The notes under the pieces: generated by a model | What the model saw: only the letters and a program-made list of their open reading frames with translations | Told to the model about the DNA's origin: nothing | The model's database searches: none | Program-made: the position numbers and the translations under genes | Source: JAGTVG01 sp963699805 | GTDB taxonomy: Bacteria; Bacteroidota; Bacteroidia; Cytophagales; Cyclobacteriaceae | DNA length: 64,000 bases | NCBI GenBank assembly: GCA_963699805.1 | Contig: CAVOVH010000004.1 | Location: 682,001-746,000, forward strand | Reading direction: 5' to 3' | Shown here: one piece after another, positions 18,830 through 27,849 of the stretch | How positions within the stretch are numbered: the stretch's first letter is position 1 | How the letters are laid out: every line of letters starts with the position of its first letter

Positions 18830-19306
18830 TCATTTCGTATCCTCTAAAACAGGAATGCCAAGATTCTTGGAAAGGGCATCTGCCTCCAGTATCAGGTCGC
18901 CATACATCCCCATGGAGGCGATGATGGCATGGTCATAATCAGCCGGGATCAGTTTGATCAAAAAAATTTCATGGGCGATATCCAACCTTTCAAATGACCT
19001 TCTCATAAAATGTTTCTGGGGGGTGAGCATGATCTTTTCAATAAGAGGCAAGGGTTTCCAGTTTCCAATTTTAATGCCTAATAAAGAAAGGAATTGTTTA
19101 TATTTCTTTTGCTGGTAATCGATCTGGATCCCATAATAACCACTCATGGAAATGCCGGTGATCAAGAGAATGACCATACCAATGATGAGAATGGACACGT
19201 CATACTTGAGGCCATACATGATCGCGGCAAGTCCGATCACACCAAAAATCATTATAATATTTACGATTGCTCCCTGAAAAAAAGGCCGGATTCTTTTCGT
19301 GAACAT
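18830..19306 (-). CDS. two-helix membrane protein of unknown function
   Basis: 158 residues, not recognised. Two adjacent transmembrane helices (about 11-33, GAIVNIIMIFGVIGLAAIM, and 37-58, VSILIIGMVILLITGISMSG) are followed by a soluble domain of about 95 residues (GIQIDYQQKKYKQFLSLLGIKIG, WKPLPLIEKIMLTPQ). The layout of two helices plus a beta-rich domain, where the basic stretch after the membrane is followed by paired strands, recalls PH-like membrane proteins, but this is only a resemblance. It stands alone on the minus strand, with gene-free sequence on both sides. Confidence 0.7.
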   Translation of the reverse strand: MFTKRIRPFFQGAIVNIIMIFGVIGLAAIMYGLKYDVSILIIGMVILLITGISMSGYYGIQIDYQQKKYKQFLSLLGIKIGNWKPLPLIEKIMLTPQKHFMRRSFERLDIAHEIFLIKLIPADYDHAIIASMGMYGDLILEADALSKNLGIPVLEDTK

Positions 19307-19352
19307 AAATCAGTTTGGTTAAGGCAATTCCTATATCTAATGTCATCAATTT

Positions 19353-19556
19353 TCATGACCAATCCAATTTAAAAACCGGAATATTACAATTCTGCTGGGC
19401 ATATTGCTCGGCTTGTTTTTCATTTTTATCTGAATATGCAAATAGATTGATAAAATTTCCGAAATTGTGCCCACAATAAGTGGATTTTTGAATTGAGATG
19501 CATTTATTAATTGAATGAATTACAGATTCAGTAATTTTTAAATTGTTGTTGGACAA
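19353..19556 (-). CDS. short open frame, doubtful
   Basis: 67 codons without a recognised product, divergent from the NamZ-fusion gene that starts just beyond it. The translation is not low-complexity and ends with AEQYAQQNCNIPVFKLDWS, but there is no convincing ribosome-binding site. It may be a remnant of a larger gene. Listed because nothing else occupies 19307-19577. Confidence 0.2.
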   Translation of the reverse strand: MSNNNLKITESVIHSINKCISIQKSTYCGHNFGNFINLFAYSDKNEKQAEQYAQQNCNIPVFKLDWS

Positions 19557-19577
19557 TTGGGATTAAAATCATTTTTA

Positions 19578-22367
19578 GTGAAAACGATCGAAGCTTTTTT
19601 TAACCTCATCAAAGGAATTTTTCTTGTTTTTTTCATATTCGGGTGTCAATTGATCAAATCTCCTTCCGGCGATTCACGGATGGAGCAGGTTCCCCGGGCT
19701 GAGAGGGAATTCCGGGCCGCCTGGGTAGCCACCGTAGCCAATATCAACTGGCCGAGTAAACCGGGGTTAAGTACGGAAGAGCAGCAGGAAGAAGCGAGAA
19801 GACTGCTGGATCTGTTACAGAAGAATCATTTCAATGCAGTCATTTTCCAGGTAAGACCTCAGTGCGATGCATTATATCGAAGCGAGCTGGAGCCCTGGTC
19901 TTATTACCTGACAGGGGAGCAGGGAAAAGCACCAGACCCTTATTATGATCCACTGGAGTTCTGGGTGGAGGAGGCACATCAGCGAGGATTGGAATTGCAT
20001 GTCTGGCTCAATCCTTATCGGGCGCATCATGTGAGCGGTGGGGAGGTTACAGAAAACTCTATCGTAAAAAGGCATCCGGAACTGGTTGTCCAACTCAGAA
20101 ACGGAACCTGGTGGCTGGATCCCGGCAAAGAAGGTACCCGGAATCATTCCAACGCGGTTGTGATGGATATTGTCCGCCGTTATGACATTGATGGTATTCA
20201 TTTTGATGATTATTTCTATCCGTACCCTTCCTATAATGGGAATGAAGATTTTCCCGATGCGGAAACTTACCAGGCTTATCAGGATCAAGGTGGTAAATTA
20301 TCCCTGGGAGACTGGCGACGTGAAAATGTCAATCAGTTTATCAAAAATCTGTATCAGCAGATCAAGGAAGAAAAACCCTATGTCAAATTCGGATTAAGTC
20401 CTTTTGGGATCTGGCGGCCAAATTATCCGGCCTCGGTTTCCGGATTCGATCAATATGAAGTATTATATGCCGATGCTCGTCTCTGGTTGAATAAAGGATG
20501 GATCGATTATTTCACCCCTCAGCTTTATTGGCCAGTCAATCAGATTGCCCAGAGCTACCCGGTGCTCCTGGGATGGTGGGCAGATGAAAATAAAAAAGGA
20601 AGACATTTATGGCCGGGGATGAACATCGGCCGGCTTACCGGCAGGGAGGCAATTGACGAAACCATCAACGAGATCATGATCACACGCGGCATCCTGAAAC
20701 AAAATACAGGCCATGTTCACTGGAGCATTGGCCCACTGGTGAGAAATCCTGAACTGCTGCATGCCATTTATGAAGGCCCTTATCAAAAAAATGCCCTGGT
20801 TCCAGAATCCCCATGGCTGGACCGAAAACCTCCCCTGCCTCCATTTATGAAGATCTCTTACCGGCAGGATTCACTGGATATTTCCTGGAATCACCAGCAC
20901 GCCAGTGATATTTTCAGGTGGGTCTTTTATTATAAATATGGGAACTCCTGGAATTATACGCTATTCAACGAGAATGACCGAGCGACTACCCTGCCTGCTT
21001 TTCAGATGGATCTATCCAGGATGGCAAAGGATCGTGAACAACCGGTTGAAGAGGTCACTCAGGTGCTGATCCCAATCAGTGAAATACGTCTGACAGCAGT
21101 AGACCGAACCGGTAATGAAAGTGCTCCGGTGAATACTTTGATTAAGGATATTTCAAATTTTGATCTTCCGGATATGGGATCTTTGCGTCAACAATACGCA
21201 GAAAAATTACGGCTCGATAAGCCCGCAGTCAGGGAAGCCGTTGTACAGCCTGGGATCGAAGTGCTGTTGTCGGCGTATCCTGGTCTTTTGAAAGGGAAAA
21301 AGGTGGGCCTGATCACCAATCCGTCGGCGGTGGGCCTGGATCTCAGGAGCGATGTCGATTTACTGGTGGAGCATCCGGATATCCAGGTGGTGGCCCTGTT
21401 TGGCGCGGAACATGGCATCCGGGGAGCCAGGCAGGGGGCCATCTTCCAGGAAGGAGAACCTGATCCTTCTACCGGGATCCCGGTATACAGCCTGTATGGT
21501 GATTCCTATGCGCCTAAAAAGGAATGGCTGAAAAACATTGATGTAATGATCTATGATATCCAGGGGGTGGGTTCCTCATGGTATACCTTCAAGTATTCCA
21601 TGTCTTTTGCCATGGAAGCCTGCGCGAGGGAAGGGATTCCGTTTATTGTGCTTGACCGGCCCAATCCGTTGGGAGGTATCGTGGTGGAGGGACCCATGCT
21701 GAATCTGGGTGGAATATTCCGGCATCCTCTCCCCTTACGGCATGGAATGACTTACGGCGAGCTGGCTACCATGTGGAATGAGACTGAAAACATTGGAGCC
21801 GATCTGACGGTGATAAAAATGAAAGGATGGGACCGGAATTACACCTGGGATGAAACCGGACTTCCCTGGATCATGCCTTCACCCAACATGGGGACCTTTG
21901 AGACGGCCCTGGTTTATCCGGGTCAATGCCTGTTTGAAAGAACGAATATCTCTGAAGGCAGGGGAACCACCAAACCCTTTTTAATGACGGGCGCACCCTG
22001 GATTGATGGAATGCAGGTTGCCGCGGAACTAAATCAGCTTAAGATCCCGGGGGCAGTCTTCCGGCCTGTTTATTTTATCCCGGAACATGCTGAAACGGAC
22101 CAGAATCCCCGGCATAAACCCTGGAACCAAATATGTTCGGGTGTAGAAATCTTAGTAACTGATCCTAATGAATTCAGATCGGTTAAAACGGCTCTGTACC
22201 TGTTGGATGCCTACCGTAAGACAAGCCCTGATTCACTGAACTGGACTCCTCCAGAAACCATCCGCCTTCTTGAGAAACCAGGGATGACGGTGGAAAAAGT
22301 ATTGGAAGCTTGCCAGCAGGAGATCCGGGATTTTATGGCGATCCGGAAGAAATATCTATTATATTAA
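19578..22367 (+). CDS. GHL10 (family-10-like glycosidase) fused to NamZ/DUF1343 exo-muramidase, lipoprotein
   Basis: About 929 residues. GTG at 19578 puts a lipoprotein signal (GIFLVFFIFGC) near the N-terminus; the frame also opens with TTG at 19557. The N-terminal GHL10/DUF187 barrel runs from about 40 to 380: FRAAWVATVANINWPSKPG, AVIFQVRPQCDALYRS, VWLNPYRAHH, IDGIHFDDYFYPYPSY. A fibronectin-like linker (about 410-530) follows. The C-terminal half (about 560-925) is DUF1343/NamZ (GH171): GLITNPSAVG, LFGAEHGIRGARQG, YDIQGVGSSWYTF, PSPNMGTFETALVYPG, NISEGRGTT. NamZ proteins remove terminal MurNAc from peptidoglycan fragments. It is the first gene of a three-gene operon. Confidence 0.92.
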   Translation: MKTIEAFFNLIKGIFLVFFIFGCQLIKSPSGDSRMEQVPRAEREFRAAWVATVANINWPSKPGLSTEEQQEEARRLLDLLQKNHFNAVIFQVRPQCDALYRSELEPWSYYLTGEQGKAPDPYYDPLEFWVEEAHQRGLELHVWLNPYRAHHVSGGEVTENSIVKRHPELVVQLRNGTWWLDPGKEGTRNHSNAVVMDIVRRYDIDGIHFDDYFYPYPSYNGNEDFPDAETYQAYQDQGGKLSLGDWRRENVNQFIKNLYQQIKEEKPYVKFGLSPFGIWRPNYPASVSGFDQYEVLYADARLWLNKGWIDYFTPQLYWPVNQIAQSYPVLLGWWADENKKGRHLWPGMNIGRLTGREAIDETINEIMITRGILKQNTGHVHWSIGPLVRNPELLHAIYEGPYQKNALVPESPWLDRKPPLPPFMKISYRQDSLDISWNHQHASDIFRWVFYYKYGNSWNYTLFNENDRATTLPAFQMDLSRMAKDREQPVEEVTQVLIPISEIRLTAVDRTGNESAPVNTLIKDISNFDLPDMGSLRQQYAEKLRLDKPAVREAVVQPGIEVLLSAYPGLLKGKKVGLITNPSAVGLDLRSDVDLLVEHPDIQVVALFGAEHGIRGARQGAIFQEGEPDPSTGIPVYSLYGDSYAPKKEWLKNIDVMIYDIQGVGSSWYTFKYSMSFAMEACAREGIPFIVLDRPNPLGGIVVEGPMLNLGGIFRHPLPLRHGMTYGELATMWNETENIGADLTVIKMKGWDRNYTWDETGLPWIMPSPNMGTFETALVYPGQCLFERTNISEGRGTTKPFLMTGAPWIDGMQVAAELNQLKIPGAVFRPVYFIPEHAETDQNPRHKPWNQICSGVEILVTDPNEFRSVKTALYLLDAYRKTSPDSLNWTPPETIRLLEKPGMTVEKVLEACQQEIRDFMAIRKKYLLY

Positions 22368-22470
22368 TCCCGGACTTCCCGGATTAGTACCGGGATCTTC
22401 CAGGACTTGTTCGAGACCTACATCGGCCTTAATTGAGGAATGAATTTTATAATTGAAACATTCGTAATTC

Positions 22471-25419
22471 ATGATTTTAAATAGCAAACAAATACTCCAG
22501 GCTTACAAATACAAATCTTTTGGGATCCTGCTTCTTATTTTTCAACTAGGATGTGCTGTTCGTCAGCCCGTAGAATTCAAACCAGGAATTTCAAATCAGG
22601 AATTCAGGGGAATTGTCATCCCGGCCGAATGCTGGGTAAGTTCATCCAACGATTCAATGAAAGTTCATGTCAGCGAAATTTTGAATGCCGTTAAACGTGC
22701 TGATTACAATGCCCTCATTTTGGATCTCAGAATGCCGATAGATTCTGATATCGTTTCCAAAGCTGAAAACCAGATAAATGGATCCGGAAAAACTGATCCT
22801 ATTTTATGGGCAATCACAGAAGCACATCGACAGGGATTAAAAATTTTAGTTTCATTTGATTTATTGGGAGCCGGGCAGGTCAAAGGATTTTTAAATAATG
22901 GAAATCTTCCTAACCTGAATACCCATGATATTCCCCGTCCTGATGACTCGTGGTACCTGAAAAATAATTCCAATACCATCCTTAATCCGGCAGTCCCGGA
23001 AGTAAAAACTTTTCTGAAAAAAATGATCCGAAATTTCGTCATGCAATATGACGTTGAAGGGTTGATGCTGGACTTTACTCCGTTTTCAGATTTCCCAGAG
23101 GAATTTTCACTGCTGGATGAAAATTCACCCCTGACCGGGCTGGTGGAAGATATCGTTACTGAAACCCTGCTTTCGAAGCCCTATCTGATCCATGGCGCTT
23201 CATTTCTGATTTCGGTGATGAATGATCATCCGGAAATTAATCAATGGATGAAGAAAGGAATGGTTGATTTTTTAATGCCGGTTATAAAAAGTATCCAGGA
23301 TCCGGGGCATCCGGGTATTATCGCTGGATGGGAAAACGGAACGGTTTATTCCCCTGGTGAAGAATGTGATAAAATACTTGAAAATCTATCTTACCAGGAC
23401 CATAAATATTCTGAACAAAAAAATTTCCCTGGTTTCCTGAAAAGCATAAAGCCTGAACAGGTATTCAGCTTGGATTTTTCTGAACTTTTGGAAAATAAAA
23501 AGGGAGGAGAAGCCGTCGAGATCCTTTCTGATGGAAAAATGAAAAATACGGATTCAGAAGGAAAAATCGGGTTCATACTGGGGGAAAAACCGGATACTTT
23601 GAAGATACGTTTGGCGGGTTCTACCATCAAGTTAGCTACGGAATTCTGGAAACCTCCTTATGAATATGTGATCTCGGAAAAAGGAGAAGTCAGCCGTAAA
23701 ATGCCCTGGCTGGAATTCCGCGAAATGCCGGATCCTCTCACGACCGATCCTGAATTTCATTTATTGTGTAAAACTTCCTGGCCTGCCAGGGCCTGGATCA
23801 ATGAGGATACGGTAAAAGTTTACAAGACCGGCATCTTCTTTCATAAGATCAGTTTGACTGAAGGGGTGAATCGAATCCAGGCAGGGGTGATTTCAGATGA
23901 TTCAGCCTTGACAACCTACACACGGGAATTCATCTATGTGAAAACGGACCAATCCCGTTCGCCTTTTCCACTCTGGATTGATGAAAAATCCATCACACCC
24001 GATATGAACATGGTTTTAACAGCTGAAGACATTGTCCATTTCAGTTTCAGGGGATCCAGGGGGCAGGAAGGCTGGATCAGGATACGGCCGGGAAACAGGG
24101 AAATATTGTGCTCCCGGTCCGACTTCAATGATTACAGTATATATGAAGCTGATCTTACCCTGCATGAATGGAAACAATTGACCCCCCATACCCTCTCAAT
24201 GATTCTCCTAACATCCGGAGATAAAAAAGGTACGCCGGACCTTGAGATAAAAACAGCCTTCACCATTACGGTAATGGAACCCTCCGGATTCCCCTGGGTC
24301 CGGATCACCCGGGATCATACCCGGCTCACCTACAACCTGGGAACGGTCCGGCTGGGAGGTCCCATCAGGGCGGAATATCCTGAAGGGGTCGTGATGAAAT
24401 CCAGCGGCATTTTCGGGAATTTTTACCGGATCTACCTGAATGATGAAGAAGAGGGTTATGTGGAAATAGAAAATGTGGAAGTTTTGCCCGGCACCTATAC
24501 GCGATCTCCTTATTATATCACATCTCTATCCTGCAGCCCATCCGACGACGGCGATATTTTATCCATCCCATATGACAATCCAATCCCCTATGCCATTTAT
24601 CCGGAACCCGCTCTAAAAAAAATCCGGATCCGGTTGTATGGGGCCATGACGAGCAGTACCTGGATCACGCATCTCCAGGGACGGAAATACATCGATCAGG
24701 TAACCTGGAGCCAGATCACCCCGGAGACCTATGAGATCCAGATCAATCTGAGCACTTCCAGGATCTGGGGTTATGATCTGAATAGGGAGGGCAACCGCCT
24801 GAAATTACAAATCAAATATCCCCCGGAATATGATCTGGGAAAAGAAAAACCACTCAGCGGATTAAAAATTGCCATTGAAGCCGGCCATGGAGGGGAAAGT
24901 TACGGAGCCATGGGTTTATCCGGATTGCTTGAAAAAGAGATCAACCTTGACCTTGCCCACCGTTTCGGAGATCTGTGCAGATCCTTTGGAGCTGAAATAT
25001 TACAGGTGAGGGAGACCGATACCACCCTGTCACTGATTGACAAGCGGGACAATGCGATCCATTCGGATGCGGATCTGTTGATCAGCATTCATGCCAATGC
25101 GGCCGGCACCCGTCGGGGTTACCTGGGGGTTGGTGGGACAAGCACCTATTATCATAACCCGTTCTGGGCGGATCTGGCTGAAAGTATGTATGGTCATCTG
25201 GTGGAACTTAACCTCGCTGAATTTGGAGTGATCGGATCTTTTAACTATACTGTGATCCGTGTCAGTCAAATGCCTTCCATTCTGGTGGAACAGGCTTTCA
25301 TGACCCAGGCTGAGGATGAAGAAAAATTGGCCAGTCCTGATTTTCGCCAGGCCATGGCAGAAAAAATGTATGAGGGGATATTCGAATTTTTACAACATAT
25401 GAAAAAAGAACAACCATGA
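22471..25419 (+). CDS. N-acetylmuramoyl-L-alanine amidase with N-terminal GHL10-like domain, lipoprotein
   Basis: 982 residues with lipobox LIFQLGC. Residues about 40-290 resemble the GHL10 barrel of the preceding gene but are divergent (EFRGIVIPAECWV, NALILDLRMPID, GLKILVSFDLLG, VEGLMLDFTPFSD). The middle has an SH3-like stretch (AEYPEGVVMKSSGIFGNFYR) and an AMIN-like beta region. The last 190 residues are Amidase_3: IAIEAGHGGES, the EKEINLDLA Glu, LISIHANA and LVEQAFM provide the zinc ligands and catalytic Glu. Such enzymes cut the lactyl-peptide bond of murein. The stop overlaps the next start (ATGA), so translation is coupled. Confidence 0.9.
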   Translation: MILNSKQILQAYKYKSFGILLLIFQLGCAVRQPVEFKPGISNQEFRGIVIPAECWVSSSNDSMKVHVSEILNAVKRADYNALILDLRMPIDSDIVSKAENQINGSGKTDPILWAITEAHRQGLKILVSFDLLGAGQVKGFLNNGNLPNLNTHDIPRPDDSWYLKNNSNTILNPAVPEVKTFLKKMIRNFVMQYDVEGLMLDFTPFSDFPEEFSLLDENSPLTGLVEDIVTETLLSKPYLIHGASFLISVMNDHPEINQWMKKGMVDFLMPVIKSIQDPGHPGIIAGWENGTVYSPGEECDKILENLSYQDHKYSEQKNFPGFLKSIKPEQVFSLDFSELLENKKGGEAVEILSDGKMKNTDSEGKIGFILGEKPDTLKIRLAGSTIKLATEFWKPPYEYVISEKGEVSRKMPWLEFREMPDPLTTDPEFHLLCKTSWPARAWINEDTVKVYKTGIFFHKISLTEGVNRIQAGVISDDSALTTYTREFIYVKTDQSRSPFPLWIDEKSITPDMNMVLTAEDIVHFSFRGSRGQEGWIRIRPGNREILCSRSDFNDYSIYEADLTLHEWKQLTPHTLSMILLTSGDKKGTPDLEIKTAFTITVMEPSGFPWVRITRDHTRLTYNLGTVRLGGPIRAEYPEGVVMKSSGIFGNFYRIYLNDEEEGYVEIENVEVLPGTYTRSPYYITSLSCSPSDDGDILSIPYDNPIPYAIYPEPALKKIRIRLYGAMTSSTWITHLQGRKYIDQVTWSQITPETYEIQINLSTSRIWGYDLNREGNRLKLQIKYPPEYDLGKEKPLSGLKIAIEAGHGGESYGAMGLSGLLEKEINLDLAHRFGDLCRSFGAEILQVRETDTTLSLIDKRDNAIHSDADLLISIHANAAGTRRGYLGVGGTSTYYHNPFWADLAESMYGHLVELNLAEFGVIGSFNYTVIRVSQMPSILVEQAFMTQAEDEEKLASPDFRQAMAEKMYEGIFEFLQHMKKEQP

Positions 25420-27590
25420 AAACAATCTATGTGATTATTTGTCTGGCACTTGCTGTGGCGTGTACCACTCCGGAAACAAAACAGGGCGAAAGGATAAAAG
25501 CAAAGGTTGAAGGATACTGGTATCAGCAGCCACTGCGGATTCAACAAACAGTATTAAGACAAACGGATGCCATTCATTACAATGTAGATAGCGTGATTTC
25601 CTACTTGAAAACGATCCATGCCAATGTACTGGTCATTAACGGTGGGGGTGTGGTTGATTTTTTCCAGAATACATTGCCGCTTGCCAATGTGAATCCATAC
25701 CTGAATGGCCGGGATCTGCTGGAAGAAGTGGTAACTGCCTGCCATGCCAACCACATCAGGGTGATCGCAAGGGTTGATTTCCGGGGCGTTGAAAAAAAAC
25801 GGTACGCCCAGCATCCCGACTGGTTTGGCGTGGATGAGAATGGCCAGCCGCTGATGCTGACGTATACCACACCCGAAATGTATGCTCCCTGCTACAACAG
25901 TTATTACAGGAACGAACATGCCGTAAATTATATCTCCCTATTGTTTGAAAAATACATGGTGGATGGCATCTGGCACAATGCGGTGAACTTTCATCAGACC
26001 TGTTATTGCGATCGATGCCAGGAAAAATTCTTCCGTTTCAGCGGAAAGAAAATCCCTGTGAGAAGCAGTAATCCACAGGTATGGGAGGAATATTACCGGT
26101 GGAAGGCAACCAATGCAGATGAACAATTAACCCTGATGCAGAATACAGTGAAAAAATATGGGGAAGATAAGGCCTACACGGCGGAAGTTTTTAACATGTT
26201 TGATGTAAACCAGCAGAAACATACCGGGATCGATCTGTACAGTGCTGCGAGATTTTTTGATTTCCTGGTGACGGTGAGTTTTATCGCGGATAACCAAACA
26301 CCGGTACAATACAAAGAGCTTTCCTATGGGGCCACCATCATCAAATTCCTCAAATCCCTGAATACCGGGAAATCGCCGGTGATCCTGTTTGGCGGTAACG
26401 GTACCGAACACCGTTACATCTACGATCCTCCGATCGATCTGAGACAATGGCTCTGGGAAGCGGCCGGAAATGGAGGGGGTTTCTGGAATTGTTATTTTAA
26501 CGGGGCCTATCCGGCAGCCACCATCGATGTGAGAAATGCCTTTATGCCGGAAGATGCCTATGCCTATCAGCAGCAGAATGAAGCCTTGATCCAGCAGCTG
26601 GAACCGGTGAAGGATGTAGCCATCTATTATTCAAAATCTTCGGCACAACTTCTCGGTGATGAGTCATTCTCCCAGCCTATCCGGGGCATGATCCGGATGC
26701 TGCATGATGCCCATTTTCAATATGGGTATATTTCCGATTATGCGCTTTCACCGGAAATGCTCGATCAATGCCGGGTCTTAATTTTACCCAATGTGGTGAG
26801 CATGGATGAAGGGCATGGCAACCTTATAAGGAACTGGGTGAAGGAGGGAGGCAAGCTGATCGCTACTTTTGAAACCTCTTTGTATGATGAGGAAGGGCAC
26901 CGGAGAAATGATTTTCTGTTAAGCGACCTTTTCGGTTGCCATTTTACGGGTGAAACAGCCAATACGGACATGGATTGTTATCAGAAAGTGGTTACCCGGA
27001 ATGAATTATTGGATGGATTTGAAAAAACGGGACTGCTTCACAATGGTGCACAAACCCTGTTATGTACCCCGGTAACGGAAGCGATCACCATAACGGGTTA
27101 TTTGCCGAAGATAAATAATCAGCCACCAGAAAATGCTTTCCCGGAAAACTGGGATTCCGAATATCCGATCTTACTGGATCACCCTTTCGGTGCAGGAAGG
27201 GTCATTTATTTCGCAAATCAACCTGGAAAGTTGAACCAGACCGTAGGTCATCCTGATTATCATCAATTGCTGGTGAATGCGGTAAAGGTTCTGCTGGGAG
27301 ATGAGATCAGTCTGACCACCAATGCACCGGCCAGCGTACATGTGTACCTGAACCGTGACAGGAAAAATAAGGGTACTTTTCAATTATCGCTGGTAAATAC
27401 TACCTCGGCCCCGGAAAGGCCCCTTCGCAATCTGCTGCCTGTACGGGATATCGAGATCTATTTCCCCGGGGAAATCAATTCCAGCGAGTTAATCAGTAAC
27501 GGGGAAACGATGATCGACATCCTGGGAAATCAATTGCGGGTCGATCAACTGGATGAATTCTACAGCATCGTGCTGGAGATGAAGGAATGA
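25416..27590 (+). CDS. GHL6-type glycosidase-like lipoprotein
   Basis: 724 residues with lipobox VACT (Cys16). The N-terminal half looks like a hypothetical glycosyl hydrolase 6 (GHL6) barrel: ANVLVINGGGVVDFF, HIRVIARVDFRGVEKK, HPDWFGVDENGQP, VDGIWHNAVNF, then a CYCDRCQEKF cysteine pair. A second domain (about 390-620, VLILPNVVSMDEGHGNLIRNWVKEGGKLI) resembles the glutamine-amidotransferase-like trimerisation domain of GH42 enzymes. Substrate and activity are unknown. The four-base ATGA overlap with the amidase gene and the shared lipoprotein export suggest action on the same murein or glycan fragments. Convergent with the GH9 gene. Confidence 0.82.
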   Translation: MKTIYVIICLALAVACTTPETKQGERIKAKVEGYWYQQPLRIQQTVLRQTDAIHYNVDSVISYLKTIHANVLVINGGGVVDFFQNTLPLANVNPYLNGRDLLEEVVTACHANHIRVIARVDFRGVEKKRYAQHPDWFGVDENGQPLMLTYTTPEMYAPCYNSYYRNEHAVNYISLLFEKYMVDGIWHNAVNFHQTCYCDRCQEKFFRFSGKKIPVRSSNPQVWEEYYRWKATNADEQLTLMQNTVKKYGEDKAYTAEVFNMFDVNQQKHTGIDLYSAARFFDFLVTVSFIADNQTPVQYKELSYGATIIKFLKSLNTGKSPVILFGGNGTEHRYIYDPPIDLRQWLWEAAGNGGGFWNCYFNGAYPAATIDVRNAFMPEDAYAYQQQNEALIQQLEPVKDVAIYYSKSSAQLLGDESFSQPIRGMIRMLHDAHFQYGYISDYALSPEMLDQCRVLILPNVVSMDEGHGNLIRNWVKEGGKLIATFETSLYDEEGHRRNDFLLSDLFGCHFTGETANTDMDCYQKVVTRNELLDGFEKTGLLHNGAQTLLCTPVTEAITITGYLPKINNQPPENAFPENWDSEYPILLDHPFGAGRVIYFANQPGKLNQTVGHPDYHQLLVNAVKVLLGDEISLTTNAPASVHVYLNRDRKNKGTFQLSLVNTTSAPERPLRNLLPVRDIEIYFPGEINSSELISNGETMIDILGNQLRVDQLDEFYSIVLEMKE

Positions 27591-27745
27591 ACCAGAAGGA
27601 TTAACGACGCCAGGGTTCCGGTTCAAAACGAGATAGGATCCTTTACCCAATCCGGCTTTATCCTGGGCAAGCGAAAGGTCTGAATGAATCCTGCTTCCCT
27701 AATCGATCTTTACAGGATTTAACACAACCAACCTGAAGATCCGTA

Positions 27746-27807
27746 CAGATCCTTCGCACTTATCCACCGAATCCCGCCAAAGCGGGAGAAGGTGGAGGAA
27801 CTCAGGA
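27746..27807 (-). repeat. 62-bp dispersed intergenic repeat, copy 2 (reverse orientation)
   Basis: Reverse complement of 18627-18688 with three mismatches in 62 bases, including the CCCGC/GCGGG mini-hairpin. It lies in the 259-base gap between the convergent GHL6-type and GH9 genes. A possible deleted derivative is at 31613-31640. Confidence 0.8.
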
Positions 27808-27849
27808 TGAAAAATATGCCAGTAAATTCAGCATTCAAGGATCAAAATT

